Below, piece after piece: positions 1-11,455 of a stretch of DNA of 64,000 bases. The DNA is taken from NCBI RefSeq assembly GCF_001431595.1, contig NZ_LDJO01000014.1, positions 124,001 through 188,000 on the forward strand. The letters run 5' to 3'. The notes under the pieces are model-generated. The model saw only the letters and a program-made list of their open reading frames with translations. It did no database searches and was not told the DNA's origin. Numbering within the stretch: position 1 is the stretch's first letter; the number at the start of each line of letters is the position of its first letter. The translations under genes and the position numbers were made by a program. Origin of the DNA: Stenotrophomonas acidaminiphila (GTDB taxonomy: Bacteria > Pseudomonadota > Gammaproteobacteria > Xanthomonadales > Xanthomonadaceae).

Positions 1-2
1 TG

Positions 3-1130
3 GACTTCAACTTGCTTGGGTTCGATGTGCTGCTGCTGATCTACGCATGGCGGACGTTGCATGACAGCTTTGCAAGATGGTGCGCCGCTAGCCTGCTAGG
101 TCTTGTGTTGGGGCTTGTGGCAAGCGTGTTGTTGGTGGATGTGATTCACCTGGTGCTGCCCGCAGGTCTGCAACTGTGGCGCGTCCATTGGTTGGCGCAT
201 TGGTTCGCCATGGCTTCCATAGGAGCGTTGGTATACCGAGACGCCATGGCACGCGAATGGTCGCGGATGGCACTGCTTGCCTTGATCATCTTGGCGGCGT
301 GGAGCGGCATGTGGTGGGTATGGCTGCCGGGTATGGGTGTGTATATGGCCTGGCAATGGGCGATACGGCCAAGGAACACGAAGTTCGTGATGTTGCTGGG
401 TGTTTTGTCCGCACTGGGGTGTTTTTTCTTTTTTTCCAATTTCTTCGCGATGGAATGGCTTCGCTTCCGTATGGCCCACTATCGTTTCGATCTGTACGCA
501 ATTGATCGACGATTATTGGCGTTCCCGATTGCAGGGTTGGTCCTGCTGCTTCCCTGGGCCTATGCGTGGGGACGGTTCTCGCGCGTCGTGCGGCTTGGTC
601 TCCTGATCCTGCTCCTATGCCCTTTGCTGATCATCGGCGGCATTCGTTGGGATTCGCGATCGGTGATCAACCTGGCCTACGAGAATGCTGCTTTCACTAG
701 CGGCGTGTTTGGCGTTGATCTTGCGCCTGACGCCCAGGTCTATTGGGATGCCGATTCACTGACGGGGCCGTGGTTGGTGCTGCAACGGGCAAGTTACTTC
801 AGTCCAGGTCAGCTGGCTGGCGGTGTTTTTCACCGGGATACCATCGTTGAGGGAAACGAACGGGTAAACCGCATGCGCCCACTGATCCAGGAAAGCATGT
901 GGTGCAGTGACCGTTCATTGCCGTTGGAGGAGCGCGAGAGCTGCCATATCAGCGACGACACAATGAATACGGCATGTGCGTTTGGGCCGGGTAGACGGCC
1001 TGATTACCTCGTACTCCAGTACAAGCAACCCCAGCCTGAAGCGGGCCGATGGGAGATCATTGACCCTGTGACTGGCGAATCAGCGGTTACTTTCCGTCTC
1101 TACCGTTGTGCCGATATCGTGAAGGAATGA
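3..1130 (+). CDS. Polytopic membrane protein with soluble C-terminal domain, 5' end cut by window
   Basis: I do not recognise this gene. The reading frame is open to the left edge, so the start is probably outside the window; the first in-window start codon is a TTG at 12. The visible protein has about seven hydrophobic segments over its first 215 residues, followed by a soluble domain of about 150 residues with several cysteines. Base composition is clearly lower in GC than the neighbours (about 57% in bases 61-120, which I counted). It lies just upstream of galE and the pilus genes, so a role in surface glycan or pilin modification is possible, but this is inference from position only. Confidence 0.6.
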   Translation, partial: DFNLLGFDVLLLIYAWRTLHDSFARWCAASLLGLVLGLVASVLLVDVIHLVLPAGLQLWRVHWLAHWFAMASIGALVYRDAMAREWSRMALLALIILAAWSGMWWVWLPGMGVYMAWQWAIRPRNTKFVMLLGVLSALGCFFFFSNFFAMEWLRFRMAHYRFDLYAIDRRLLAFPIAGLVLLLPWAYAWGRFSRVVRLGLLILLLCPLLIIGGIRWDSRSVINLAYENAAFTSGVFGVDLAPDAQVYWDADSLTGPWLVLQRASYFSPGQLAGGVFHRDTIVEGNERVNRMRPLIQESMWCSDRSLPLEERESCHISDDTMNTACAFGPGRRPDYLVLQYKQPQPEAGRWEIIDPVTGESAVTFRLYRCADIVKE

Positions 1131-1154
1131 CGGAATGAAGTGTGGAATGAATCC

Positions 1155-2132
1155 ATGTTGAGGGTGATGGTCTGCGGCGGCGCCGGCTACATCGGCAGCC
1201 ACATGGCGCGCCTGCTGGCCGGGCAGGGCCATGAGGTGGTGGTGCTGGACGATCTGTCCACCGGGCATGCGCAGGCGGTGCAGTGGGGGCGGCTGGTGGA
1301 GGCGGACGTGCTGCACCCGCCGTCGCTGGAAGCGGCGTTCGCGGGGCAGGGCTTCGATGCCGTGTTCCATTTCTGCGCGCGTTCGCTGGTCGCCGAGTCG
1401 GTGGCCCGGCCGTACGACTACTACGCGAGCAATGTCGTGGGCACGCTCAACCTGCTCGAGGCGATGCGCCGGCACGAGGTGCGGCGGCTGGTGTTTTCCT
1501 CGAGCGCGTCGGTGTTCGGGCAGCCGGCCACCGGCATGGTCGACGAGGACCATCCCACCCAGCCGATCAATCCGTACGGCGCCAGCAAGCTGATGGTCGA
1601 GCGCATCCTGTCCGATGCGGCGGCGGCCTACGGGCTGGATTCGGTGGCGCTGCGCTATTTCAACGCGGCCGGCGCGACGGCCGATGCGCGCATCGGCGAG
1701 TCGCACGCCTGCGAGACCCACCTGATTCCCAACGTGCTGCGTTCGGTGCTGGGCGACGGGCCCGCGCTGAAGGTCTTCGGCGGCGACTATCCCACGCCCG
1801 ACGGCACCTGCATCCGCGACTATGTGCACGTCGAGGATCTGGCGCAGGCGCACCTGCTGGCGCTGGATTACCTGGGCGCTCATCCCGGCGCCCATGCGTT
1901 CAATCTCGGCAACGGGCGCGGTTTTTCCGTGTGCGAGGTCATCGCCGCCGCGTCTGCCGTCACCGGTCGCGCCGTGCCCTGGGAGATGGCGCCGCGCCGT
2001 GCCGGCGATCCGGCGGTGCTGGTCGCGTCAAGCCGGCGGGCCAGGGCGGAACTGGGCTGGTCGCCGGCCTGGACCTCTCTGGAGGCCATCATCGAGAGCG
2101 CCTGGCGCTGGCATCGCGCGCAGCCCTGGTGA
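1155..2132 (+). CDS. galE: UDP-glucose 4-epimerase
   Basis: Extended short-chain dehydrogenase that interconverts UDP-glucose and UDP-galactose using bound NAD, in the cytoplasm. The N-terminus carries the Rossmann motif GGAGYIGSH, and the catalytic triad is visible as SSSASVFG followed by YGASK (YxxxK). About 325 residues, near the usual 330-340 for GalE. I chose the ATG at 1155 because it puts the nucleotide-binding loop about seven residues from the start, as in relatives; an in-frame GTG at 1140 would add five residues. It converges on the TfpZ-like gene. Placement at a pilus locus suggests supply of sugars for lipopolysaccharide, exopolysaccharide or pilin glycosylation. It could act on UDP-N-acetyl sugars instead. 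Confidence 0.92.
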   Translation: MLRVMVCGGAGYIGSHMARLLAGQGHEVVVLDDLSTGHAQAVQWGRLVEADVLHPPSLEAAFAGQGFDAVFHFCARSLVAESVARPYDYYASNVVGTLNLLEAMRRHEVRRLVFSSSASVFGQPATGMVDEDHPTQPINPYGASKLMVERILSDAAAAYGLDSVALRYFNAAGATADARIGESHACETHLIPNVLRSVLGDGPALKVFGGDYPTPDGTCIRDYVHVEDLAQAHLLALDYLGAHPGAHAFNLGNGRGFSVCEVIAAASAVTGRAVPWEMAPRRAGDPAVLVASSRRARAELGWSPAWTSLEAIIESAWRWHRAQPW

Positions 2133-2153
2133 GCCGGCGTTCGCAGGCGTCCG

Positions 2154-2885
2154 TCAGTAGGTGACGACCCGCAGCGGTTGCAGGCTGCCGGCGTCGAGCA
2201 CCATGCGTCCGGCGCCGTGCCGGGCCACGATCGGCAAGCTGCGGAACGGCGTGCCCGCCGGGGTGGCGGCAGGCTGGCCGTCGGCGGTGCTGGGCGCAGC
2301 GTTGAAGGCCAGCCGCGGCACGACCTGGGCATAGGGCACGTACCACGCCGGGTTCCGCTCCTGGTCCATGCCGGTATCGAGGAAGGCGGCAAGCGCGGAG
2401 GCATAGTCGGTGCGCGCGGTTCCCGGCCGCAGGCCGACCAGCAGCGGTGCGCCGTGTGGCAGCCGCGACCACGCCGGGGCGCTGGCCCGCGCCAGGTCGG
2501 ACGGCTCCACTTCGTTGGCCAGGACCACGGCCAGGCGCATTTCGCTGGCGACCACGAACACCGGCCGGGTCTGCCACAACAGGTGCAGGCCGAAGCCGAG
2601 GAAGACCAGCTGCAGCACGCAGACGACGGCCAGGTCCAGGCGCAGGCTCTTCTTGCCGGGCCTGAAGACCACCAGGGTCAGCAGCGGCCCGGCGATCAGC
2701 TGCGCACCCAGCAGCCCGCCCAGCAACGGCAGCACGCCGGTGATGCGGTACAGGCCCCACGGGTGCCATAGCGGCAGGACGATGGCGGCGATCGCGGCGA
2801 CCAGCACCAGGCTGGCCAGGGCATGCAGGGCGGCGGCTTTCCGGCAGGTCATGGAGAGTGGGGGCAGAGGAGGAGAAGGCGCCAT
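2154..2885 (-). CDS. tfpZ: TfpX/TfpZ family type IV pilin accessory protein
   Basis: Inner-membrane accessory protein of type IV pilus systems. Members of this family are encoded beside pilin genes in Xanthomonads and Pseudomonas and are thought to help pilin export or assembly. About 243 residues: an N-terminal hydrophobic region with roughly three membrane segments (LASLVLVAAIAAIVLPLW, then GVLPLLGGLLGAQLIAG and LAVVCVLQLVFLGFGLHL), the typical VVFRPGKKSLRLDL loop, then a periplasmic domain. ATG at 2885 is preceded by no strong ribosome-binding site; ATG at 2852 is an alternative. No pilin gene lies in the window, so the cognate pilA is probably just upstream of base 1 or elsewhere. Confidence 0.8.
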   Translation of the reverse strand: MAPSPPLPPLSMTCRKAAALHALASLVLVAAIAAIVLPLWHPWGLYRITGVLPLLGGLLGAQLIAGPLLTLVVFRPGKKSLRLDLAVVCVLQLVFLGFGLHLLWQTRPVFVVASEMRLAVVLANEVEPSDLARASAPAWSRLPHGAPLLVGLRPGTARTDYASALAAFLDTGMDQERNPAWYVPYAQVVPRLAFNAAPSTADGQPAATPAGTPFRSLPIVARHGAGRMVLDAGSLQPLRVVTY

Positions 2886-2946
2886 GTTCAATGGCGTGGT
2901 TCTGGACGGGCGTGCTGGCTGGCATCCGCTGCTGCGGCATCCGGCC

Positions 2947-3258
2947 CTATGCCTGGGAGATCAGCATATCGATCGCGTCGATCAGCGTGTTGGCGTGCGC
3001 CGACAACGAGTGCACGGGTCTGCCCAGTTTGCTGACCGGCACCGACACCATCTCAAGTGGGTGCAATACGCATGGTTTGTGCTCGATCACGAAGATCGGG
3101 TTCAGGGTGGGGTGGTGGATGTCCGGGAGCGTCGTGCGCAGTACAAGCGGAACCACCATTCTTCGGTGATATCCACCCAACGAGGGTGATTGCACATCCA
3201 CCACGTAGGGAATCGCCGGGTTCCTGCCGGGATTCCTGAAGACGTCGTACTGGGCCAT
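2947..3258 (-). CDS. ccdB: CcdB-family toxin
   Basis: Toxin of a type II toxin-antitoxin pair; F-plasmid CcdB poisons DNA gyrase. The 103-residue protein aligns by eye along its length with CcdB: VVDVQSPSL, RMVVPLV, PIFVIEHKPCVLHPLEMVSVPVSKLG and a C-terminal AIDMLI helix. Its start overlaps the ccdA stop (TGATG), which implies translational coupling. The extreme C-terminus reads SQA, whereas F CcdB ends in Trp-Gly-Ile, the residues needed to poison gyrase, so toxicity or target may differ. Lower GC than the surrounding pilus genes. Confidence 0.88.
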   Translation of the reverse strand: MAQYDVFRNPGRNPAIPYVVDVQSPSLGGYHRRMVVPLVLRTTLPDIHHPTLNPIFVIEHKPCVLHPLEMVSVPVSKLGRPVHSLSAHANTLIDAIDMLISQA

Positions 3259-3509
3259 CAGAGCGTGGAGAACTCGTCGGCGATGGAGCCGTGGCGGCTG
3301 TTGAAGTCGTTCCAGACATCCGTCGATTTCTTCAGGCGCTCACGGTCGTTGCGCAGTTCAAGCGTCTTCTGTTCGACAAAACTTGCCAGCATGGCTTCAA
3401 CCTCGGCAGACAGGTTCGTGGTCAGGTTGCGGGCCTGGGCGACCAGATCCTGATTCAGGGACAGATTGACCGGGCGCTTGGGCGCGGTGGTGTCGTAGAA
3501 CGTAAGCAT
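3258..3509 (-). CDS. ccdA: CcdA-family antitoxin
   Basis: Antitoxin that neutralises CcdB and, with it, represses its own promoter. The 83-residue protein has an N-terminal ribbon-helix-helix segment (KRPVNLSLNQDLVAQARNL) and a C-terminal CcdB-binding tail ending NSRHGSIADEF, close to the F-plasmid CcdA ending. The start at 3509 is set by a GAGGA ribosome-binding site seven bases upstream; longer in-frame starts would run through the operator. The pair lies between a pilin accessory gene and pilB, transcribed away from pilB. Confidence 0.88.
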   Translation of the reverse strand: MLTFYDTTAPKRPVNLSLNQDLVAQARNLTTNLSAEVEAMLASFVEQKTLELRNDRERLKKSTDVWNDFNSRHGSIADEFSTL

Positions 3510-3527
3510 GGAATGTCCTCTGGCTGC

Positions 3528-3561
3528 ATGCGCATTATATGCGCATGACGGTGGCGCACAA
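3528..3561 (-). promoter_or_regulatory. ccdAB promoter with paired operator half-sites
   Basis: Two copies of the self-palindrome ATGCGCAT (3528-3535 and 3539-3546) flank a perfect minus-strand -10 box TATAAT (3534-3539). A -35-like TTGTGC lies 16 bp upstream (3556-3561). Ribbon-helix-helix antitoxins bind such paired palindromes, so CcdA or CcdAB autorepression over the -10 box is the natural reading. Confidence 0.7.
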
Positions 3562-3643
3562 CGCACTGCGCCATTTCCTGGGGCGTTCGCCATCCCGCTT
3601 ACGCCCGTACAATCGCCGGATGTCGTCCATGCCGGGGAACACC

Positions 3644-5374
<1,731 letters not shown>

Positions 5375-5388
5375 GTCGCCGCCGCACC

Positions 5389-5412
5389 GTACGCCTGTTG
5401 CGGCAGGCGTAC
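5389..5412. other. Perfect 9-bp inverted repeat after pilB
   Basis: GTACGCCTG and CAGGCGTAC are separated by six bases just after the pilB stop. There is no T-run, so this is an RNA hairpin or Rho-dependent end signal rather than a classic terminator. Confidence 0.5.
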
Positions 5413-5638
5413 TGATAGTGCGTGTAAGCGCCGGCGCGGCGCGCTTGCCCATCTTCCGGCACGCCGGCGGGCGACGGCTGCGTCGCGGAACGCCGCCGGT
5501 GCCTCGCTCAAGCGCGGCCTGCGAAGGCCGATACACCACCAGAGGGGCAGGCAGAGGCAGTTCGACCGCCAGGCATGATTGCGCTAGGCTGGCGTGGCAC
5601 GTGTCGGTCCAGTACAGCCGGGTCTGGGGGAAAGGGGC

Positions 5639-7870
5639 ATGAGCGGTAGCGCATGGTCGGGCGACGACAGGATGTTCGAGTTCCGCCAGGAACTGGCCGA
5701 CGGCGGCCAGCCGCCGGACAGCACGCCTTTCACCGTGTTGAGCGTCGATGACGATCCGGGTTTCCAGCAGTCGCTGCGCATGGCGCTGTCCGATTTCCGC
5801 TTCAACGAAAGCCCGCTGCGGCTGCTGACCGCATCCTCGTCCGGCGAAGCCCGCCAGGTGCTGGAGGACAACCCCGGCATTTCCGCGATCCTGCTGGACG
5901 TGGTGATGGAAACCGACGACGCCGGCCTGCAGCTGGTGCGCGCGGTGCGCGAGCAACTGGGCAATACCGAAGTACGCATCGTGCTGATCACCGGGCAACC
6001 CGGCATGGCGCCGCTGCGCAAGACGCTGCAGCAGCTGGACATCAGCGAATACTGGCTCAAGACCGATCTCTACCGCGAGCGGCTGCAGGGCATCGTCACC
6101 GGTTCGCTGCGCACCTGGAGCGAGATCCATGCGCTGGCGCGGGCCAAGCGCGGGCTGCAGCACATCGTGCAGGCCGGCAGCCGCCTGGCCGGGCTGCGCG
6201 ACCCGGACGGTTTCTCGCGGCAGCTGCTGCGCGAGCTGGCCGCGCTGCTGGAAGTCCCGCTCGACGGCATGGTGTGCGTGCACGACGGCTCGGCCGACAC
6301 GCCCGCCGAGGACGCCGTGGTGACCGCGGCCGATGGCTGCTTCGAGGCGCAGGAAGGCCGCACCGTGCAGGACATCGCCGACCCGATGGTCCGCGACCTG
6401 CTGGTGGACGCGTTCTCCCGCCGTTCCAGCATCGGCATGCCGTCCAGCCAGGTGCTGTACCTCGACGGCGACGGCACGGTACCGCCGATGGCGGTCTACC
6501 TGGCGACCGAGCGTTCGCTCGATGCCGAGGAACACGAGCTGCTGCAGGTGTTCGTCACCCATGCCAACGCCGGCCTGGTCAACGTCGACCTGGCGGCGCG
6601 GCTGGACCGGGTCGCCTACCGCGACAGCCTGCTGGACATCCCCAACGGCAATGCACTGCGCCGCGACCTGCGGCAGGTGCTGGAGCAGCCGCGGCCCTGC
6701 GGGCAGAGCCTGCTGGTGGTCGACCTGGGGCAGTACACCGACGGCAGCCTCGCCCTGGGCCCGGAGCAGGGCGACCTGCTGCTGCAGCGCATGGCCGAAC
6801 GGCTGGCGCAGATGTACCCGCCGCCGTGCCGCATCGCGCGCCTGCACGAGGGCACGTTCGCCGTGCTCGGGCCGTCGCGGTGGCTGGCCGCCGATCCGGT
6901 CGACGCGCTGGAGCAGAGCGAGGATGCCGGCGAACTGCCCTTCCTGCGCGTCGACGCGGCCCGCGTGGACCTGGACGAATACCGCGGCGGCGCCGGCGGC
7001 GCGCTGGCGGCCGGCCTGCTGCTGGTGAACCGGATACGCGCCAGCGGCGGCCATGGCGTGGCCGAGTACCAGATCGAGAGCGAGCAGGAGAACCTGCGCC
7101 GTTTCCTGGAATCGCGCGCGCTGTACCGCGCGCTGCGCGAGGACCGCATCGGCATCGTGCTGCAGGCGCAGGTCGACCTGGAAAGCGGCGCCATCGTCGG
7201 TGCCGAGGCGCTGGCGCGCTGGAGCGAGGATGGGCGGCCGATGTCGCCGGCCAGCTTCATCCCGGTCGCCGAGGCCAGCGGCCTGATCGTGCCGCTGGGC
7301 GGACGCGTGATCGAACTGGTCTGCGACGCGTTGCGTGCGATGGAACGGGCCGGCTTCCCGGACGTCCCGGTCTCGGTCAACGTATCGCCGCTGCAGCTGC
7401 GCCGCCGCGAGTTCATCGAGGAACTGGCCGCGACGGTGGCGCGGCATGGCATCGAGCCGCGGCGGATGGAGATCGAGATCACCGAAGGCGCGGTGATGAG
7501 CGACTACCAGGACGGCCGCGAACTGCTGGCGCGCCTGCGGCGGCTGGGGTTCGGCATCGCCGTGGACGACTTCGGGACCGGCTATTCGTCGCTGCGCTAT
7601 GTGCATTCGCTGCCGGTGACCCGGCTGAAGCTGGACCGCCAGTTCACCGCCGGCGTCGGCATCGGCGACGAGGTGGGCGGGGCGAACGTGGCGGACATGA
7701 TCATCGCGCTGGGCCGCCGGCTCGGCCTGGACATCGTGGCCGAGGGCGTGGAAACCGCGGCCCAGGTCGAATGGCTGCGGCGCCACGAATGCCCCTGCGC
7801 GCAGGGTTACCTGTTCGCGCGCCCCGAGCCCGTGGAGGACTTCATCGCGCGTCTGCGCGGGCAGGGCTGA
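5639..7870 (+). CDS. Response regulator with DUF3369, degenerate GGDEF and EAL domains
   Basis: Probable cyclic-di-GMP phosphodiesterase under two-component control. Of 743 residues, about 30-170 form a receiver domain (VLSVDDDPGF acidic pocket, ILLDVVM phospho-acceptor Asp, VLITGQPG), about 170-310 a DUF3369 region, 320-460 a GGDEF-like domain and 490-735 an EAL domain. The GGDEF signature is replaced by LHEGTF, so cyclase activity is unlikely. The EAL domain keeps EALARW, VNVSPLQL, EITEG, DDFGTGYSSL and EGVET, so hydrolysis is likely. The ATG at 5639 follows a GGGGAAAGGGG ribosome-binding site. Next to pilB and to a sensor kinase gene, it probably ties pilus function to c-di-GMP. Confidence 0.88.
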   Translation: MSGSAWSGDDRMFEFRQELADGGQPPDSTPFTVLSVDDDPGFQQSLRMALSDFRFNESPLRLLTASSSGEARQVLEDNPGISAILLDVVMETDDAGLQLVRAVREQLGNTEVRIVLITGQPGMAPLRKTLQQLDISEYWLKTDLYRERLQGIVTGSLRTWSEIHALARAKRGLQHIVQAGSRLAGLRDPDGFSRQLLRELAALLEVPLDGMVCVHDGSADTPAEDAVVTAADGCFEAQEGRTVQDIADPMVRDLLVDAFSRRSSIGMPSSQVLYLDGDGTVPPMAVYLATERSLDAEEHELLQVFVTHANAGLVNVDLAARLDRVAYRDSLLDIPNGNALRRDLRQVLEQPRPCGQSLLVVDLGQYTDGSLALGPEQGDLLLQRMAERLAQMYPPPCRIARLHEGTFAVLGPSRWLAADPVDALEQSEDAGELPFLRVDAARVDLDEYRGGAGGALAAGLLLVNRIRASGGHGVAEYQIESEQENLRRFLESRALYRALREDRIGIVLQAQVDLESGAIVGAEALARWSEDGRPMSPASFIPVAEASGLIVPLGGRVIELVCDALRAMERAGFPDVPVSVNVSPLQLRRREFIEELAATVARHGIEPRRMEIEITEGAVMSDYQDGRELLARLRRLGFGIAVDDFGTGYSSLRYVHSLPVTRLKLDRQFTAGVGIGDEVGGANVADMIIALGRRLGLDIVAEGVETAAQVEWLRRHECPCAQGYLFARPEPVEDFIARLRGQG

Positions 7871-7949
7871 GCGCATTCGCCGCCTGTGGCAGGCCCCGCG
7901 GCTGCGCTGGCAGGAGGCCTGGGCGGCGCTGCGCGCGCATCCGTGGCGG

Positions 7950-9806
7950 GTGACGCTGATCGCCGCGCCCTGGCTGCTGGGCCTGCTGACCGCGCTGCCG
8001 GTGCTCTGGTACGAAATGGACCGCGCCGTGCGCCTGCCCGAACGCCAGGCCGCGCACGACGTGGTGGACAACGCGGCGCAGTCGATGCTGCGCCGGCTGG
8101 GGCGGTTGCGCGACGACACCCGGTTCCTCGCCTTCCTGACCCCGCGCCTGCTGGAGACCGGTTCGCAGGCGCAGCTGCTGGAGACCTACACCAGCTTCCT
8201 GATGGCCGGGCGCGACTACCACAAGGTGCGCTGGATGGATGCCGCCGGGCAGGAGCGCCTGCGCGTGGACCAGGATGCGGGCAGCATCCACCGCGTGCCC
8301 GGCCGCGCGCTGCAGGACAAGCGCGGCCGGCCGTTCTTCGAGAATGCGCTGCACCTGCAGCCGGGCCAGATCCATCTCTCGCCGCTGGACCTCAACGTCG
8401 AGAACGGGCGCATCGAACAGCCGCTGCGGCCGACCCTGCGCGCCTCCTCGCCGTTCATGCTGGCCGACGGCAGTACCGGTGTGGCCGTGGTCAACCTGCA
8501 CGGCAATGTGCTGCTGGAGCGCCTGCGCGAACGCGCGGCGCAGTCGGGTTTCAGCCTGTACCTGGTCCATCCGCAGGGCTACTGGCTGCTGGGGCCTACG
8601 CCCGGCGATGCCTGGGGATGGCAGCTGGACCGCACAGACCACACCGTGGCCAATTTCGATCCGCCGCTGTGGGCGGCGATGCAGCGCCGGCCCTCGGGCG
8701 ATTGGCACGACTGGAGTTTCTCCACCCTGCAGGCGGCATGGCGCGGCACCGAAGGCGATCTGCTGGCCCACGCCGATCCGACGCTGGGACAACTGCGGCT
8801 GCTGGTGCACCGTTCGCGGCCGCCGGCTGCGCGCTGGAAGGCCGTGCTCGGCGGCCTGGCGCTGCTGGGCGGCGTGCTGGTGCTGTGGGTGGTGCTGGGG
8901 CAGGCGCGCGGCTTGGCACGCGAACTGGCCTACATGCAGCGCCTGCGCGACAGCAACGAGGCACTGGCGCTGGCCAACGAACACCTGCAGGCGGCGCAGC
9001 AGGAACTGGCCCGGGCCGAGCGCCTGTCCTCCCTGGGGCTGATGGTGGCCGGCGTCGCGCACGAGATGAACACGCCGCTGGCCAGCGCGCAGCTGGCGCT
9101 GGGCACGCTGCGCGACGGCATCGCGCGGTTGCAGGTACAGGTGCAGGCGGGGCTGCGCCGCTCCGAGCTGGATGGCTTCCTGGCCGAGGCGGGCGGGGCC
9201 TGCACGCTGGCCGACGGCGAACTGCGGCGTACCGCGGCGCTGGTGCAGCGCTTCAAGCAGGTGGCGGTGGACCGGGCTTCGCTGGAACGCCGCCGTTTCG
9301 AACTGGCCGAGGTGCTGCTCGACGCCGATCCGCGCCTGCGCCGCGGCGGACCGGTGGACGGCATCGCGCTCGAACTGGACCTGGAACCGGGCATCGCCAT
9401 GGAGACCTACCCGGGGCCGCTGGAGCAGGTGGTGGCCAACCTGCTCAACAACGCCCTGCTGCACGCGTTTCCCGGCGGCGGCGAGGGGCGGATCCGCCTG
9501 TCGGCGCGCCGCGACGGCGATGCGGGCGTGCGCATCGAGGTGGCCGACGATGGCGGCGGCATCGCGCCGGAGCACCTGCCGCGCATCTTCGAGCCGTTCT
9601 ACACGACGGCGCGCAACCGCGGCGGCACCGGTCTGGGCCTGCACATCGTCCACCAGATCGTGACCGAGGTGCTGGGCGGAAGGATCGAGGTGCGCAGCCG
9701 CCGCGTGGGCGATCCGGGCAACGGCCCGGTGGGTACTTGTTTCACGTTGCACATTCCGCGCCAGGCTCCCGAGCGGCCCGAGACCCAGCCGCCGGAGGTG
9801 TCGTAG
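7950..9806 (+). CDS. Membrane sensor histidine kinase
   Basis: About 618 residues from a GTG at 7950: membrane segment near 3-20, a periplasmic sensor of about 265 residues, a second membrane segment near 288-312, a coiled coil, then HisKA (GVAHEMNTPLASAQ, phospho-His) and HATPase_c (NLLNNALLHAF, ADDGGGIAPEHLPRIFEPFYTT, GGTGLGLHIV). The frame is open upstream to within the preceding gene without another good start, so the N-terminus is uncertain. It follows the EAL response regulator by 79 bases and converges on pilR; the likely partner is that regulator. The ligand is unknown. Confidence 0.85.
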   Translation: MTLIAAPWLLGLLTALPVLWYEMDRAVRLPERQAAHDVVDNAAQSMLRRLGRLRDDTRFLAFLTPRLLETGSQAQLLETYTSFLMAGRDYHKVRWMDAAGQERLRVDQDAGSIHRVPGRALQDKRGRPFFENALHLQPGQIHLSPLDLNVENGRIEQPLRPTLRASSPFMLADGSTGVAVVNLHGNVLLERLRERAAQSGFSLYLVHPQGYWLLGPTPGDAWGWQLDRTDHTVANFDPPLWAAMQRRPSGDWHDWSFSTLQAAWRGTEGDLLAHADPTLGQLRLLVHRSRPPAARWKAVLGGLALLGGVLVLWVVLGQARGLARELAYMQRLRDSNEALALANEHLQAAQQELARAERLSSLGLMVAGVAHEMNTPLASAQLALGTLRDGIARLQVQVQAGLRRSELDGFLAEAGGACTLADGELRRTAALVQRFKQVAVDRASLERRRFELAEVLLDADPRLRRGGPVDGIALELDLEPGIAMETYPGPLEQVVANLLNNALLHAFPGGGEGRIRLSARRDGDAGVRIEVADDGGGIAPEHLPRIFEPFYTTARNRGGTGLGLHIVHQIVTEVLGGRIEVRSRRVGDPGNGPVGTCFTLHIPRQAPERPETQPPEVS

Positions 9807-9814
9807 GGGTATTT

Positions 9815-10071
9815 CCTTCTCCCTGCGGGAGAAGGTACCCGAAGGGCGGATGAGGGCCGGGCGACGCCTTGCGTTGCCCGGCTGCATGAGGCTTCGCCTT
9901 ACCCTCGCCCCAACCCCTCTCCCGAAGGGAGAGGGGCTCGTTGGGCTCCGCGCTTCCCTTCTCCCTGTGGGAGAAGGTGCCTGAAGGGCGGATGAGGGTC
10001 GGGCGAAGCCTTGCGATGCCCGGACGCATGAGGCTTCGCTCCTGCCCTCACCCCAACAGGGGGAGGGGCTT
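9815..10071. repeat. Two tandem imperfect copies of a hairpin-ended repeat
   Basis: The 304-base gap between the convergent kinase and pilR holds a unit of about 84 bases twice (9815-9898 and 9957-10040), differing at only a few positions. Each begins with a hairpin of the form CCTTCTCCCTG...GGGAGAAGG and is followed by a second hairpin with CCCCTCTCCC against GGGAGAGGGG (9914-9937), shortened after the second copy. This is a REP or BIME-like arrangement; the hairpins may also end transcription from both sides. I see no gene here. Confidence 0.7.
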
Positions 10072-10110
10072 CTGATTCGTCGTATCCCCTCGGTCCGGGG
10101 GATCGGCGCG

Positions 10111-11394
<1,284 letters not shown>

Positions 11395-11455
11395 GCCGAA
11401 AACGATAGCCGAGTACGCCGCCGGACGTCACCTTCCGCCCTTCGCGCACGGCGGA

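Noticed and set aside
3539-3643. A longer PilB beginning at 3539
   Set aside because: It would run through the ccdAB operator and add 35 residues not seen in PilB; the ATG at 3644 has a ribosome-binding site and the conserved N-terminus.
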